64,000 nt of DNA from Paraescarpia echinospica (GCA_020002185.1 JAHLWY010000260.1:62001-126000), one strand, 5' to 3'. Shown: positions 1-11,985, counted from the stretch's first letter. Made by a program: numbers and translations. Notes: generated by a model from the letters alone, not told the origin.

Positions 1-2540
1 AGAATTACATGTCAACGGAATCTGTCGGTTTGGCAGGCTTCAGTTGTGAACGAAAGGACCGCGTGGATAAAGGAGGCGGGGGAGTAGCGTGTTATGTGGC
101 CGAGACCATTGCTTATGACCGGCTACATGATATTGAAGATGCTGAACACGAAGTGATATGGATTAAAATGAAGCCTAGGAAAGTACCAAGAAAATACTCG
201 TGAATTATTTTAGCGTGCATCTACCACCCACCTGGTGCTGACAATGGCTCTATGCGAGAGTATCTGATAACTAGTCTGGACACAGTTTTCCGACGTAGCC
301 CAGATTGTGGTGTCATTATCAGTGGTGATTTTAATCAATTCAAGGACACGTTTTACGGACACATTATGGATACGAGCAGCTTGTTAAGACAGCCACGCGT
401 AATTGTGCAATTTTGGATAAAATGTGGTCTAACATGTCACCTGTGTACGGCTATCCGACAGTGCTTGATGAATTGGGAACATCAGATCACAAGATTATCT
501 TATTGGTGCCACAGTGGTTCATAACACTTGACACGGGCATGGTCCAGTACACCGTTACCAGGCGAATGGGTAACAACGAACGAGCATTGTTCACTTCGGC
601 TCTGTCACAGACCAGAAGGGAGTTTATGTACACATTGCCTACGTGCGAGGAACAGTTTAATCTCTTCCAAGAAACCATGGACACTGGACACGTGCTGTCC
701 GTACAAGACTGTGTTACGTCACAGCACAGATAAACCGTGGGTCACACATGGATTCCGACACCTCGTTAGGCAGAGGCAACGTGCTCACAAGGCAGGTGAC
801 ATGGAACGGGCCAATAAACTCCGGAATTTTGTGAATCGCACAGCACCTAAATTACGACACCAGTTCTATCAATCTAAAATAGCATCAATTGAGGAAACAT
901 CGTCACGCGACTGGTGAAAGCACGTGAAGTCACTCATGGGAAACGCATCTGGCAGTCGCAACGAGATGCTGGGGCTGACAAATAAAATTACTGGTGGAGA
1001 TGTAGTCAGCTTAGTCAACTCCATGAATGCGTTCTTCCTGTCGCTGAGTGAAGACTTACCGAAATTGCAGACTTCCCATCCGATCTTTGACATTAAGGAA
1101 CCACTGCCAGCTGAATTCACAATCAGCGTGACTGACACTGAGTTGGCACTTAGTAAGGTCAAAGTGAACAAAGCCACGGGTCCGGAAAATATACTACCAT
1201 GGGCTTTGAAAAACTGTTCGCACCTTCTTGCGGCACCGGTCACTGCAATATTCAACAGCTCGCTCAGGAAAGGTGTATTGCCAACATTGTGGAAATCAGC
1301 AACCGTTATTCCGTTGTCGAAGAAACATCCTCCAGTGACAGTTGAACATGACATTAGACCTATATCGCTTACACCAGTTCTGGCTAAGGTTTTTGAATCT
1401 CTAGGGTCGATGTTTATATTAAACCACAAATAGATGACAAGCAGTTTGGAGGTATGTTAGGGACTGGTACCATGGACGCTCTTATTGGAATACTTCACAA
1501 ATGGTACGAAACCACCGATATAAAGGGCAATTTTGTAAAAGTGCTATTTCTTGACTACAGCAAAGCATTTGATCTAATTAACCACGATATACTAATCCAG
1601 AAACTGATTGCAATGGAAGTACCACCACACCTGGTCCGATGGATGGTAGCGTTTCTACTAGACCGCGAACAGAGAGTAAAAATCGGCGACGCAGTGTCAA
1701 AGCCATGCTATCTTAATGGGGGCGTTCCCCAGGGAACTTTGTCAGGACCAAAACACTTTGTGGTTCATATCAATGATTTGCAAACATCTTGTCCTATATT
1801 TAACTATGTTGACGATTGCACCATTTTTGAAATATGCAATCAAAGTATGATATCTGTTATACAGGATTCTACCAACATTATTGAGCGATGGTCTAGTAAT
1901 AATGACATGCGCATCAGTACGAGTTAGACAAATGATTATATGTTTCGGTAAAGATAGAACATTTGTAGAATCTCTGCCGTATATTGATATAAATGGGACA
2001 GATATTGAGAGAGTTTCTCAAGCAAACGTTATCGGCGTAACTAAATCATCGGATTTAAGTTGGAATGCACGTAGATGAAATAGTATCAAAGGCAAGAAAG
2101 AGAGTGTATAATGTTATGATCTGTCAGTTGAAACGTGCTGGTATCAACCAAAATGACTTGGTTAGAATATATATATATATATATCTGTGATTAGACCAGT
2201 AGTTGAATATGCCTGCCCGGTATGGCACACGAACTTGCCTAAATACTTATCGGACAACATCGAGATAATTAAAAAAAGGTGTATCAAAACTATATTTCCT
2301 GGTTGTGTGTACGAGGATATTCTGGAGATGGTAAACTTACCAACGCTGCATGATAGACGCAATTAATTGTGTAAAACGTATTTCGCTAGAATGAAGCGTA
2401 GTATCCACAAACTGAATACGCTACTAGCAAATACTCGAAATGTGCCGTATACACTAAGTTCATTCAATGAGTTACCCGTCCCAATGGCGAACATAAATCG
2501 CTACAAAAACTCATTAACTCCATAGTGTTTAGTACACTGC
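1..2540 (+). mobile_element. Decayed non-LTR retrotransposon (jockey/CR1-like), endonuclease plus reverse transcriptase
   Basis: This is a broken LINE ORF2 read on the + strand in several frames. The endonuclease part shows the metal-binding-type motif GDFN near 327 and an SDH motif near 484. The reverse transcriptase part starts near 924 with KVNKATGPENI, continues with the LDYSKAFD box (about 1550), GGVPQGTLSGP (about 1717) and the catalytic YVDD (1805-1816). The C-terminal part continues to about 2520, with motifs such as VVEYACPVWH and a final NxYKNSL stretch. Stop codons and frame changes near 203, 735, 917, 1433 and 1927 show that it is dead. A short TA microsatellite (about 2167-2186) lies in the C-terminal part. 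The 5' part lies outside the window. The clade is inferred from the motif style and is less certain than the LINE assignment. Confidence 0.85.
924..1927 (+). pseudogene. Reverse transcriptase core of the 5' LINE
   Basis: Two adjacent open stretches, 924-1433 and 1454-1927, together cover RT motifs 1 to 5. The first ends at a TAG after ILNHK. The second contains LDYSKAFDLINHDIL, the GVPQGT box and YVDD. The enzyme would copy element RNA at a nicked target (target-primed reverse transcription). The break between the two stretches and the stop after MRISTS mean that no full enzyme is made. Downstream codons to about 2520 are still recognisable as the RT thumb and C-terminal region. Confidence 0.85.
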
Positions 2541-2889
2541 CATAATACTTAATGATTTTAGTATATGTCTCAACAGTCAATTTTAATATTTAAACTAAAT
2601 GATTTAATTTTAGTGTATTTAAAGTATCTTATTTTTAATTAAAGATAGTAATGCAATGTACACGTTTTAATATAAAACGCCCCATACCGAGTTAGTTGCG
2701 TCACGGGGCGATTTTGTGTAATGTACTTAACAGTATCCTTAGTGTTGCGTTATTTTATTGAGTACAACATGTTTTATTGTAACACAATGTTGTGTCGTAT
2801 TGTAACATAATGTTGTGTCGTATTGTAACATAATGTTGTGTCGTATTGTAACAGTATGATACTTGTGTGATTTGGGGATGTTATAATAT
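2541..2889. repeat. AT-rich LINE 3' flank with a 23-bp tandem repeat
   Basis: No gene is seen. Roughly 2765-2855 holds about four copies of a 23-bp unit of the form TATTGTAACATAATGTTGTG followed by TCG. The unit contains the small inverted pair TGTAACA and TGTTG. A short GGCG-containing segment near 2681-2711 contains ACGCCCC and GGGGCG as an imperfect hairpin. Confidence 0.6.
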
Positions 2890-3561
2890 TAATAATAATA
2901 AGATAACTTCTATTGCGCCTAAATCCTTGGAAACCAAGCTCTGAGGCGCATTAAAACAAAAGGGTTGGTCAATCTCAAAATCCATAAGTAGTTTTCCAGT
3001 TGTCAACAGATGGGTCAAGGCGCTAGGGAGCTACGATGGGTAAGCAAGGTTGTAAAGATACGTTTTTAAATGACGACGGAATTTTGTAATATTTTTAACT
3101 GATCTAACACAAAGAGGGAGCATATTCCAAAGAGTTGGTGCAGCAACAGAAAAAGCCCTAGTTCCAATGTTAGTGTTGACTCTAGGAACAAAAAGTAGGT
3201 CAGAACTAGATGATCGAAGCTGGATAGGTTTTCTTACAGGAGTAAGCAATAAATGCAAATAAGATGGTTGCTTATTGGACAGTGCCTGGTATGTAATGGT
3301 ACAGATCTTAAATATTATACGATATCGTACAGGAAGCCAATGCAAAGACTTTAAAAGTGGTACAGAGCGAGAAAAACGAGGAGATCTTGTAACTACTCTT
3401 GTTAGACAATTTTGGACACGCTGAAGTTTTGTGATATCCTTGCTAGCGATATTATAAAGGAGGGAATTGCAATAGTCATAGTTATGGTGAATGTATGTAC
3501 AATCCAACTGAAAAGTTGCAAATAATAATAAATTTATTTTTATTCTCTTATTGTTATTCAT
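2890..3561 (-). mobile_element. L2-type LINE 3' end (C-terminus of RT ORF plus 3' UTR)
   Basis: On the minus strand 3561-3031 encodes the typical L2/CR1 C-terminal tail: DYCNSLLYNIA, LQRVQNCLTRVV, LLKSLHWLPVRYRI, FKI, PSYL, then GTRAFSVAAPTLWNMLP and FRRHLKTYLY, ending in a stop. The 3' UTR follows at 3030-2890 and ends in a TTATTATTATTA-type short repeat, as L2 elements do. A related 3' tail lies on the + strand at 29180-29285. The copy is 5'-truncated, since no RT catalytic core is present. Confidence 0.85.
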
Positions 3562-5433
3562 TATGGGATATTTTTACATTTACCTATGACATTCACTTTT
3601 ACAAAACAAAACGTCAGACGACCTGATTATTTTTTTTTTTTTTTTGTTTTAACATAATAAGGCAGGCTGAAAAGTACAATATGTTTGAAGGTGTTAGAAA
3701 CATACTTCAAATTTCACCGTTTAGCTATAAAACACACGCAATTTTTGACTTTATTTAGCAATGCGCTGCGTCTTACCGTAGAACAACGTTCCGCAAACCC
3801 TGGTCCGCGGGTCAAATTTGGTCCATTGACGGTTTCCAGTTGGCCCGCGAGACCTGAGCCAGGAACTGAAAATTGTCAAGAGCGTTCAAAAATGGTCATG
3901 TTCTACAATACAACAGTGTTCGTTGCCTGAGCCATGGAGCGGTTCTTACGAGATATATGTGACTTTTGTGAGTTTTCTCCATGGAATTGCCTGCCCGGTC
4001 GTCCAGAAATCCTTGAATTACACCATTCCCATTTCAACGCCTTGATATCCTTGAATTCTGGCTGGCAGCCTTGATTATGCTCTGCCTCTGGCCTTTGTTC
4101 ACTGGTAAAAAGTACATTCCCTGCTGATCTCAGTCAGAGACCCAGGTTGCTTTATATGCTTATTTTGCATAATCCATAGCACTGCTGTTGGCTACAGTTG
4201 CCCACTGACCCTGGTAGCCTTTGTTCATCAGTACCCCCCCCCTCTCTGGCTGGGGAACACTTCTGCTGCCCATCAGCTTATCAACAACAGTTGCCCATGG
4301 ACCCCTTTTATGATGCAGGCCTTCCTATTAATTCAAACTGATCTTCCTTGACCAATCACTTTTCATAGGCATGGGTATTACATACTTTGATTTAGCAGCT
4401 TATGCATCTAAGACGCATGAGGCTGCCAAAGCATTCCACCCAGATCTGTTAGCATTTTGATGTTTTGTTGACCAGCTGTAGGTCGCAGTTAGTAGTCTGG
4501 TGCCAGTAGCCTTGAATATTCCTTTCACTAGCATTGATAAGCCTTGAAATAGCCTTGAATTTGGTATATGTCAATGTGTACGGACCCTGTATGAATGAAC
4601 GTATCTACAATGTAGTACCTACGGTGTTCCCCTCTCGAGGTGCCTGGATAATCGAGTCTAGTGCCAAGGAGGCACCCGGCGGATTCTATATTCCTTGTTG
4701 TTAATAATCCGTGAAAAACATAATTCATACTCGATTTCATACTCGCCTAAAACGGCATGTTGGCTGCCCGACTAGATCATAAAAATAGATCAACATCTCG
4801 AGAAACCCCATCTTCGTTATTTGTTAGAAAATGCACAATTTATTTTTAAAAAACGTATCAAATCACACAAAGTGACACATATGATAGCTGACTGCATGTA
4901 TACTAATAAGCAAATATTGTTCATGGTATACATTCACTTTCCTAAAATGCATTAAAAAATGGTAATTAACTCAGAATGCAACTTTAATTGGACTATTGCT
5001 TTGCTTTGAGGGTGTATGTGACAGTGGCGCATACAATGAAATACGCGTACAAAATGTAATTAAATATACCTAATAATTATGTAATTGACAGTTAAGCAAG
5101 TACTAGTGGGAGTTACTGTAGTATTGACGAACCGCACACATGCACACGCACGGGCACGCGCACACGCACACACACGTAAGGTATTCTGACAGGGCGTTAC
5201 ACATGGGAGAGCCTTATTTGCTACTAGCAGAGTTACCCAACGTTGGTGGGGAGGACCAGAACTGTTTTGTTTTGAAATTGTGATCGCGAGATCTCCACCG
5301 CCCCGGCCGAATTAAAAAAAATATATAAATCTACGAACCACCCCAACGGGCTAGGTAGACAACGTACACAGTTTCAACTAACAGAGATATGGATCCACAG
5401 ACAGACAAACAGATAAACATAGACAAACATGCA
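3562..5433. other. Non-genic stretch
   Basis: No supportable gene. There is a poly-T run (about 3630-3645), a C-rich run near 4232-4241, and a CA/CG-rich microsatellite near 5137-5175 (ACACGCAC-like units). Short open frames here have no recognisable domain. Confidence 0.5.
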
Positions 5434-5435
5434 TA

Positions 5436-5480
5436 GGGTAAAGTCGGGCATCGTGAGCATAGCGGGTAATATGAGCACCC
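5436..5480 (+). repeat. Left terminal inverted repeat of the pogo-type element
   Basis: The first 28 or so bases pair with the right end at 8413-8440 with few mismatches. A second word, GGGTAATATGAGCAC, follows at 5463-5477 and recurs inverted and direct inside both ends, giving a compound terminus. Confidence 0.8.
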
Positions 5481-6183
5481 CCCTGCAGCTTAAACCAAAC
5501 ATGCCAGGTGCCGCCACCCGTGATTTTCTTGAAGCACGTCGTCTGCAAACCGCCACCACCATTTCTGTCGTTTGCGCTGCCGAATATTTTCCGAGGTGAG
5601 GTCGTGTAAAGAAACTGTGCACTTTTCTTACCATATCCACCAGCACGGCGAATTTATTCTGATTCAAAATGTGTATCATTACGATGCGCAAGTGATGTGT
5701 AAATTAAACCTTGAGGCTTGTTGCGTATTGTAATGAGCGATAATGCAGCCTCTCGCGGATTATAGTTCGTCAAATTATCACCTTGCGGCGTGCATAGCGC
5801 TGTGGCTAATATGAGCAGGCTTTCTGGAGGTATTATGAGCACGGTGCTCATATTAGCCGATAGGGTGCTCATATTAGCCTAGATGTTATTGGCTTTGTTT
5901 ACCTACCGCCAGTCTGCGTTGCAATCATTTGAGGCTACAATTATGTTCAAAACAATAGTAATTGTTATCCAATGGTAATTCGTAGTATACGCTATATTTA
6001 AAGGGGTTCATATAGCAGCAGCAAACTTTTTTTAACAAAGTTTTCCAGTTTTTGAGGTGTTGTTATCTGTTTTATTGTAGGCTGTATTTCTAAACTGCCC
6101 AGAAGCAATTTGTTTTTACTGCTATATATATAAATCCCTTTAAAACTTGCAATAATAAACTCTCAACACTTTTTTTTTATCAG

Positions 6184-7128
6184 ATGCCTAATGTGAAGAA
6201 GGTTGAACGCGTGAAATGGACATTATCAGATATGCAGTCGGCCGTACGTGACGTACTAATGTATCAACGATCACAGAAATCAGCTAGCCAAGCGCACAAT
6301 GTACCGCGACAAACCCTGAGACGGCATATAGAGAAGGCACGTGCGGGTGAGGGCGTCCACAAGTGTCTCGGCCGCAAACCATAGATCAAGAAACAGAGCT
6401 GAAAGCCACCATATTTGAAATGGAGGCCAATCTCTTCGGCTTGACGCGAGATGATGTGAGGCACTTTGTATTCAAATTCTGCGAAGCAAAGAACATAACA
6501 AATAAATTCAACCAAACAACTCAAAGGGCTGGAAAGGACTGGCTGAAAGGCTACTTAAAACGGCATCCAGACATCAGTCCGCGAATCCCCGAGCCAACGT
6601 CGATTCAGAACGAAGGTTGATCGGTACATGCAGCTTCTACAAGCCACCATCTTTGATGAGGATGGGAAGAGGGTCATCCACGAAGGCAACATATTCAACG
6701 TGGACGAATCTGTTGCTCCGAGCTTCACAGCAGTGTGCAACTCGTCAGTTGATCCGAGCTTCACAGCAGTGCGCGACTCGTCAGTTGCTCCGAGCTTCAC
6801 AGCAGTGCGCGACTCGTCAGTTGATCCGAGCTTCACAGCAGTGCGCGACTCGTCAGTTGCTCCGAGCTTCACAGCAGTGCGCGACTCGTCAGTTGCTCCG
6901 AGCTTCACAGCAGTGCGCGACTCGTCAGTTGCTCCGAGCTTCACAGCAGTGCGCGACTCGTCAGTTGCTCCGAGCTTCACAGCAGTGCGCGACTCGTCAG
7001 TTGCTCCGAGCTTCACAGCAGTGCGCGACTCGTCAGTTGCTCCGAGCTTCACAGCAGTGCGCGACTCGTCAGTTGCTCCGAGCTTCACAGCAGTGCGCGA
7101 CCTTTCTAGTCTCTGCCAGGTTATCAGG
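6184..7128 (+). pseudogene. Pogo/Tigger transposase, N-terminal exon (HTH_psq, CENP-B HTH, first DDE motif), frameshifted
   Basis: The frame from 6184 (MPNVKKVERVKW) gives a psq-type helix-turn-helix with SASQAHNVPRQTLRRHIEKA and the linker GRKP. The frame changes near 6375 and continues as ELKATIFEMEANLFGLTRDDV, FNQTTQRAGKDWLKGYLKRH, which is the CENP-B/Tc5 DNA-binding domain. After a second frame change near 6590 it reads FRTKVDRYMQLL and IFNVDES, the place of the first catalytic Asp in pogo DDE domains. From about 6711 the catalytic domain is replaced by a tandem 12-residue repeat. A GT donor after ATCAG (near 7128) fits splicing to the exon at 7373. The protein would bind the element ends and cut and paste them, but the DDE core is missing, so this copy is inactive. 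Confidence 0.8.
6711..7106 (+). repeat. 36-bp tandem repeat (11 copies) inside the transposase ORF
   Basis: Eleven near-identical 36-bp units encode VAPSFTAVRDSS, with VDPSFTAVRDSS in units 2 and 4 and VAPSFTAVCNSS in unit 1. The unit length is a multiple of three, so the array stays open in the transposase frame, in a second + frame and on the minus strand. It starts directly after the NVDES motif. Confidence 0.95.
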
Positions 7129-7372
7129 TAGCCTATGTCTTTTACTATAATTTTTGTCGTTTGGTAAAAATAAAGTTAACATTGTAAGCTTATGGCGGTT
7201 ATGCCCATTTCGTAATAACGCTGAAGACGACAGCGGTGACGTCAACAAATAATAATTACGATAACAATAACAGTTGCCTACTACTATGAAATAAGAAGTA
7301 GCCTAAGTACCATTAGCGCCTAACATAAATCACACTTTAAAGCCTACTAATTGAATTTGGAACTGTTTGCAG

Positions 7373-7841
7373 CGTTGAGGCGGATGTGCACGTTTCCGCT
7401 GATATACGCGAGGAGAACTGCGATCCAGATGGTGAAGGCCTATCGTTTCAACGACTGATTAATTGTTCATCAGCCGTTCCCAGGCCTAAGATGGCTGAAG
7501 GCGCCAGCAAGAGACGAAAAGTAGCTCACGCCGAAATTATAACGAGTTCGCCGTACAAGCAGAGTCTGGTGGCAACTGGGCCTAGTCCTCGGAGCGCTTC
7601 ACAAACTAAAAAGAAGCCACCGAAGACCAAACGTGTTCGTGTTAAGAAAGTAGCTGTTAAGGAACTTCGGCTTAAAACCCCATGTTATAAGTGTGGCGTC
7701 GATTTCGGGGACGCATCAGATCACAAGCGAAATGAAGACTGGATCCAGTGCAAACCATGTGGTGAATGGTTCCACGAATCACGCGGCGAAGAATTTGGAA
7801 TACTCGACGATGACACATTCACATGCCAGGGTTGTTTTTAA
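7373..7841 (+). CDS. Pogo-type transposase C-terminal exon with cysteine-rich (PHD-like) zinc module
   Basis: A good acceptor (TTTGCAG, ending 7372) opens this exon. The phase joins it to the N-terminal exon (AG|C, giving SVEADVHV). A lysine-rich stretch (KKKPPKTKRVRVKK) is followed by CYKCGVDF, EDWIQCKPCGEWFHE and DDDTFTCQGCF, then a stop at 7839-7841. The CxxC...CxxCxxWxH...CxxC pattern resembles the short PHD-like tail found at the C-terminus of several invertebrate pogo/Jerky-type transposases. The frame is intact for 151 codons. The function is inferred as chromatin or nucleic-acid contact. Confidence 0.7.
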
Positions 7842-7989
7842 ACATTTTCTAGTTACCATTTATAGGTCTAGGCTACGTTCAATTTCTTACAATACCGTTA
7901 ATCTTCCACGGATCATAGATCTAGGCCCTATAGATACATTATGAATTTTGGTGATACGTTTCAATGTATTAGCCAGTAATTTAATTAAT

Positions 7990-8065
7990 AATGCGCCGAG
8001 GAATCCGGATTCATTGACGATGACACTTTCACGTGCCGTGGTTGTTTTTAGTCATTTTCTAGTTT
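7990..8065 (+). pseudogene. Second, partial copy of the transposase C-terminal tail
   Basis: About 60 bases repeat the end of the preceding exon with substitutions. They encode EESGFIDDDTFTCRGCF and a stop, followed by the same TCATTTTCTAGTT as after the first stop (7842-7857). This looks like an old duplication of the last codons and the start of the 3' UTR. Confidence 0.8.
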
Positions 8066-8412
8066 TAAAACGTTCCATTTTATAGTTCTGTTAATCTTCT
8101 AGTTAAGATATATAATGAATAAGTTTCCGTGTATTATTAAATAATAATAAATGATCATAATAACAGCCATCATATATCTTATAATTATTAAACATGAGTC
8201 ATACACACAGGTTAGAAGCATGCTCATATTGCCCGACGCTTCGGGTAATATGAACACTTTTTTCAAATCACTTATTTCCATGCTGTATTATTTTATTAAA
8301 ACATACAGCGAAACCAATGCAGTTTCCAGAAAGAGTTTGTAAAGGTCGACACCACGCATCTTAAATGGAGCAATTCGGATATATATTTACCAAAATATTG
8401 GCCGAAAACAAA

Positions 8413-8440
8413 ACTATGCTCATAATGCCCGACCTTACCC
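8413..8440 (-). repeat. Right terminal inverted repeat of the pogo-type element
   Basis: Reverse complement of the left end: it starts GGGTAAGGTCGGGCAT when read inward on the minus strand. A TA dinucleotide follows directly. Confidence 0.8.
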
Positions 8441-8442
8441 TA

Positions 8443-11400
8443 TATAGAACATGTTTGCTAGTAGGGGAAGGTAGGGTAAGAAGACCCACCTACAAAATGA
8501 AGGGTATAGAACAAAACAATGCACGTATATGAAGCAACTAAACACCGTCGTGTGCTGAACGCATATGACCTCGGTCAGAAGCGTTGCAACTGAGGGGCAA
8601 AACGCGACTGCATCTTGTACAGTTCAGTGCGCGGTGAGCAGAAGACGTGGATATCTCATTTGTACTCTAATCGCTAGAGGGCAGTACTAGTGTATAAAAC
8701 GCGGCTAAGTGTAGCGTTTAAATATATTTTTATTCCCACCTTTTAATACAGACAAAAATGGAGCAACGCCTAATTCTGACCGAGTCTGTTGCCTTGCCAT
8801 TGACAAGAACCATATGCCCGGGAACAGGGGAGCAGAGGATAGCTGCCCCTGTAATTTCGCTGGGGGGGGACAGACGTATGATTCCGCCCCCAGTAAATGT
8901 GAACCTGAATGTTTGGTTTTTGGCGAGCGTCAAGGGCCGGTGCAAAGCGACTTTTTCTGAGAGGTTAAGGTGGTGAAAGGGGGAATAGTTGAATGACATG
9001 CATGGTTCTGCACCCCAATAAGCGGTGCAGCGACGAACAAAGCACATCCCCGTCTTCTCATGTGATCATGCTCAGTTCAGCCGAGACAGCGGGGAGAAGC
9101 TGAAGTTACAGCGGCGTGGCGGTAAACAATTTTCAATATCCCCTCCCCCCGTCTTCAGAGGTTATGATCCGACAACGCAGTGGTGTTGAAGCTCCGGTTC
9201 TCAGCCCTCCCCCAATATTAATTTCGTTCCCCGCCACTGGCTCTACATTTTCGAGGCATAATTCGTGTCACAAAAGCTCAGCTTTTCAGAATATCATCCT
9301 GCGAGGTAGACGGTTAAAATTACCTTGGCCAAAGAAACACCATAACAAGAACGGCAACCTTTCCTACTTAATGACTAAGTGAAAATAACCTTTTTTATTC
9401 CAGTCTGAATTAAATACATTCTAAAAAAGTGTCCTGGTATTCAAATAATTGTTTAACCCTCTCCGTCACTCTTTTCAAGGCGCCTGTTTGGTTGCATTTT
9501 TCTGTACATTTTTACCACAGTTTATTGCCACAACTAGAACCGTTGGTGACGTAACCCAAGGAAGCACCGCTGAGCGGTCCCTATCCTTTACAAAGTATGC
9601 GGTTATGTGTATTCGTGTTCTTGCCCGCCCGCCCGCCCGCCCGCCTCCCTGCCTGCTTGTTAAATACATGCTATGAACCTGCAACTAGAAATGTAGTCGT
9701 GTACACATTATACACGTTGTGGTCCAAAAATGTGTCCTAATTACTCAAAAAGCAATGCAGTCTCAAAAGCAACATTTTTGCTCTTTATGGACTAAAAAGG
9801 AACACACAACTAAAAAATACCATGAGCTGTCCCTACAAAAAACCTCCATGCATTGAGCAGAGAACAGATGTGAGATGTTGAGGAGTGTGAAGAATTATAC
9901 TGCTAATTACATAAATGCTAGCAGCTAGAATGTTTAAAAATAAAATTGACAGATATCTCGGCAGGTCACGTTACGCATGTATTGCCTAAAAAATGGACTC
10001 TCGATAAGCCAGAATCTTCCTTGTTGACTTAGTTTTCTGCTCTGGATGGAATTCTTGTTGAACCTTGTTAAATACTGAAGAACCCCTGCGGAATGCCACA
10101 TCGCTCCACACGCTACTGGTCATGGGAAAATAGCTCGGCTGAGACGGGACAAAACAAGAAAAATCAATAGCGGCCGGCATAGAAAGTATATGATTCATTG
10201 CCCCTTTCAATTGGTCCTGGCCGGAAGTTGTCACACCCTCCCCGGGTGTACAATTATACCCCTTTATCCACACCCAGTTGAGCAACACGCACTAGTTTAG
10301 TACCTGGAAAAGCATGAACTCGTTTGACCTGCAAGGTTGTAAATTACCGCTACACTGAAAGGTGGATAATTTGTCATCAATAAGAGATACACTGAGATTC
10401 GGAGAAAAGATGGACAGTTTTGATTTCAGATCATTTGCTTTGATCAATAGACAGGTGCAATGGTGACATTACAGACTATAACCAGTGAAGCGTTTGAGTA
10501 AATTCAAGTCCGCCTATGCAGTCAAGTGTTGATTGTTCCCTAAGGCATGTTAGTTGTTATTGCCTGGTCTGGTTTAAGTTGGTGTGAATAAGTATTTACA
10601 ATAGATGGAATTGGTTATGTATAATTTAATTAGGCACATGTGGGTGGTGGTTTATTACATCCAGTTGACACCTGGTCCAGAAAAAAACTGTTGGAAAAAC
10701 TTTTGTATATTATATATAGTTAGTTTTATTTGCTTACATTTTATTGCACGTTTGGGTTTCTATACTTGAACTAAAGATACCAACCTTCATTTTATTGTAT
10801 ACATAACAAATTTTGATTACACACAATTTTTTTAAATTAAGATGCTAATTACTATAATATCAAGAACATTTAAAATATAACCATAGTAGATCAGTCCAAA
10901 GTATTTTGTATGTAACTTTATTTCAGAAATATTCAACTTAACCATTTAACTATTAACATCACTTCATCAATGCAAACATTGTTCCCATCCCACAAGTATT
11001 GATTCTAATAGTAAATTCCACATATATAATTTAGAATTATGAGCATATGAACGTGTATGTCTCCACCTTGAGTAACAAAATAATGGTTGGTTCTCAAACA
11101 AGCATTGTGTAAACGAAAGGGTCAGAAATCATCCAGATGCAGCCTTGAATGTCTGGACCAAATCACTCAAATATTGATGGATTTTTTACAGTTTTCTGAT
11201 TAAATACCAATTTATACACATAGGTGTGTTATATTTTATAATTATATGTTTGTTATACATGCATGTGATTATAATGTGTATTGTAACTTATGTTAATCCA
11301 CTTTTAATGGTGTTAAGTTGATCACAGATGAACAGATAGGGACATTTGTCATAAATGGGCTAGCTTCCCAAACTCAGGTGTACAGGTTTATTAGAACTAT

Positions 11401-11640
11401 TTAATTGGCTTGAGCATTATAAATTTTGTGGACAATATAGATGACAGATGTATGTAATTAATGGACCCACAAGGACGTAAACATGTCCATTTGCTGACCT
11501 GCAGACATCTCAATTAGTACCAAGCAAGAGTACTACTATGTACAAGCCCATGGGCTGGGGTGTGATGTGTGTAGTCCCCCCCACCCCCACTGATCGAGAT
11601 AGGAGTTCAGCTTGAGGGATAAGAGTTCCGCTTGAATAAG
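8443..11640. other. Non-genic stretch
   Basis: No supportable gene. A GC-richer block (8500-9200) has open frames on both strands without a known domain. A (GCCC/GCCC) simple repeat of CCCG units lies at about 9624-9650. From 10400 to 11500 the DNA is AT-rich and featureless by eye. Confidence 0.4.
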
Positions 11641-11835
11641 TGTTGTTTTTTTATTCTAAAGGGGGGTGTAGTTGTAGGTTTCAAGGTGGGCAGTTGTAGG
11701 TTTTTGGTGAGCTTCAACAGGGATGCAGTTGGGGGTTAATTTTGATGAACCTAACTCTAAGGATGTGCAATTGGAAGTCTCGGCGGATGGCAATTGGAGG
11801 TTTTTGATGAGCTTCAACCGGTGCACTGGCGTAAA
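11640..11835 (+). repeat. Imperfect G-rich repeats with GCAGTTG/GTAGGTTT words
   Basis: Imperfect units of about 30-45 bp share GCAGTTGTAGGTTTTTGGTG-like and GATGAGCTTCAAC words (about 11650-11825). No coding content is recognised. Confidence 0.5.
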
Positions 11836-11985
11836 ATTGCCCCCTCTGATTCATGCCCCCCCCCCCCACAATAATATACCAAAACGAATCTGCCAGGGGG
11901 CAATACTATACTGGTATAAAACTGCCCCATGGGTCAATAATATACCAGTATTATATTGCCCTCTCCAGTATACCCCCGTCTATGT
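11835..11985. repeat. Clustered TATACTGGTATAA/GGGGCAAT palindromic words
   Basis: The words AAATTGCCCC, GGGGCAATACTATACTGGTA and ATACCAGTATTATATTGCCC alternate in both orientations. A second cluster of the same words is at 23775-23890. This looks like a small interspersed palindromic repeat family. Confidence 0.55.

Larger units (their letters stand above)
5434..8442 (+). mobile_element. Pogo/Tigger-type DNA transposon with TIRs and TA target-site duplication
   Basis: The left end, from 5436, reads GGGTAAAGTCGGGCATCGTG. The right end, up to 8440, is its inverted near-copy, with CATAATGCCCGACCTTACCC on the + strand. Both ends are flanked by TA (5434-5435 and 8441-8442), the target site used by Tc1/mariner/pogo elements. 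Subterminal copies of a GTGCTCATATTAGCC-like word in both orientations lie at about 5806-5879, 5452-5482 and 8219-8255, and could be transposase-binding sites. The interior carries a broken transposase: N-terminal helix-turn-helix, CENP-B-type HTH, the first DDE block, and a C-terminal zinc-binding module. The element is about 3.0 kb. Confidence 0.85.

Noticed and set aside
6555..7088. Minus-strand frame with repeated KLGATDESRTAV
   Set aside because: Shadow of the 36-bp repeat in the pogo transposase.
8730..9047. Open frames on both strands in a GC-richer block
   Set aside because: No recognisable domain, no splice context and no match to neighbouring elements; likely chance.
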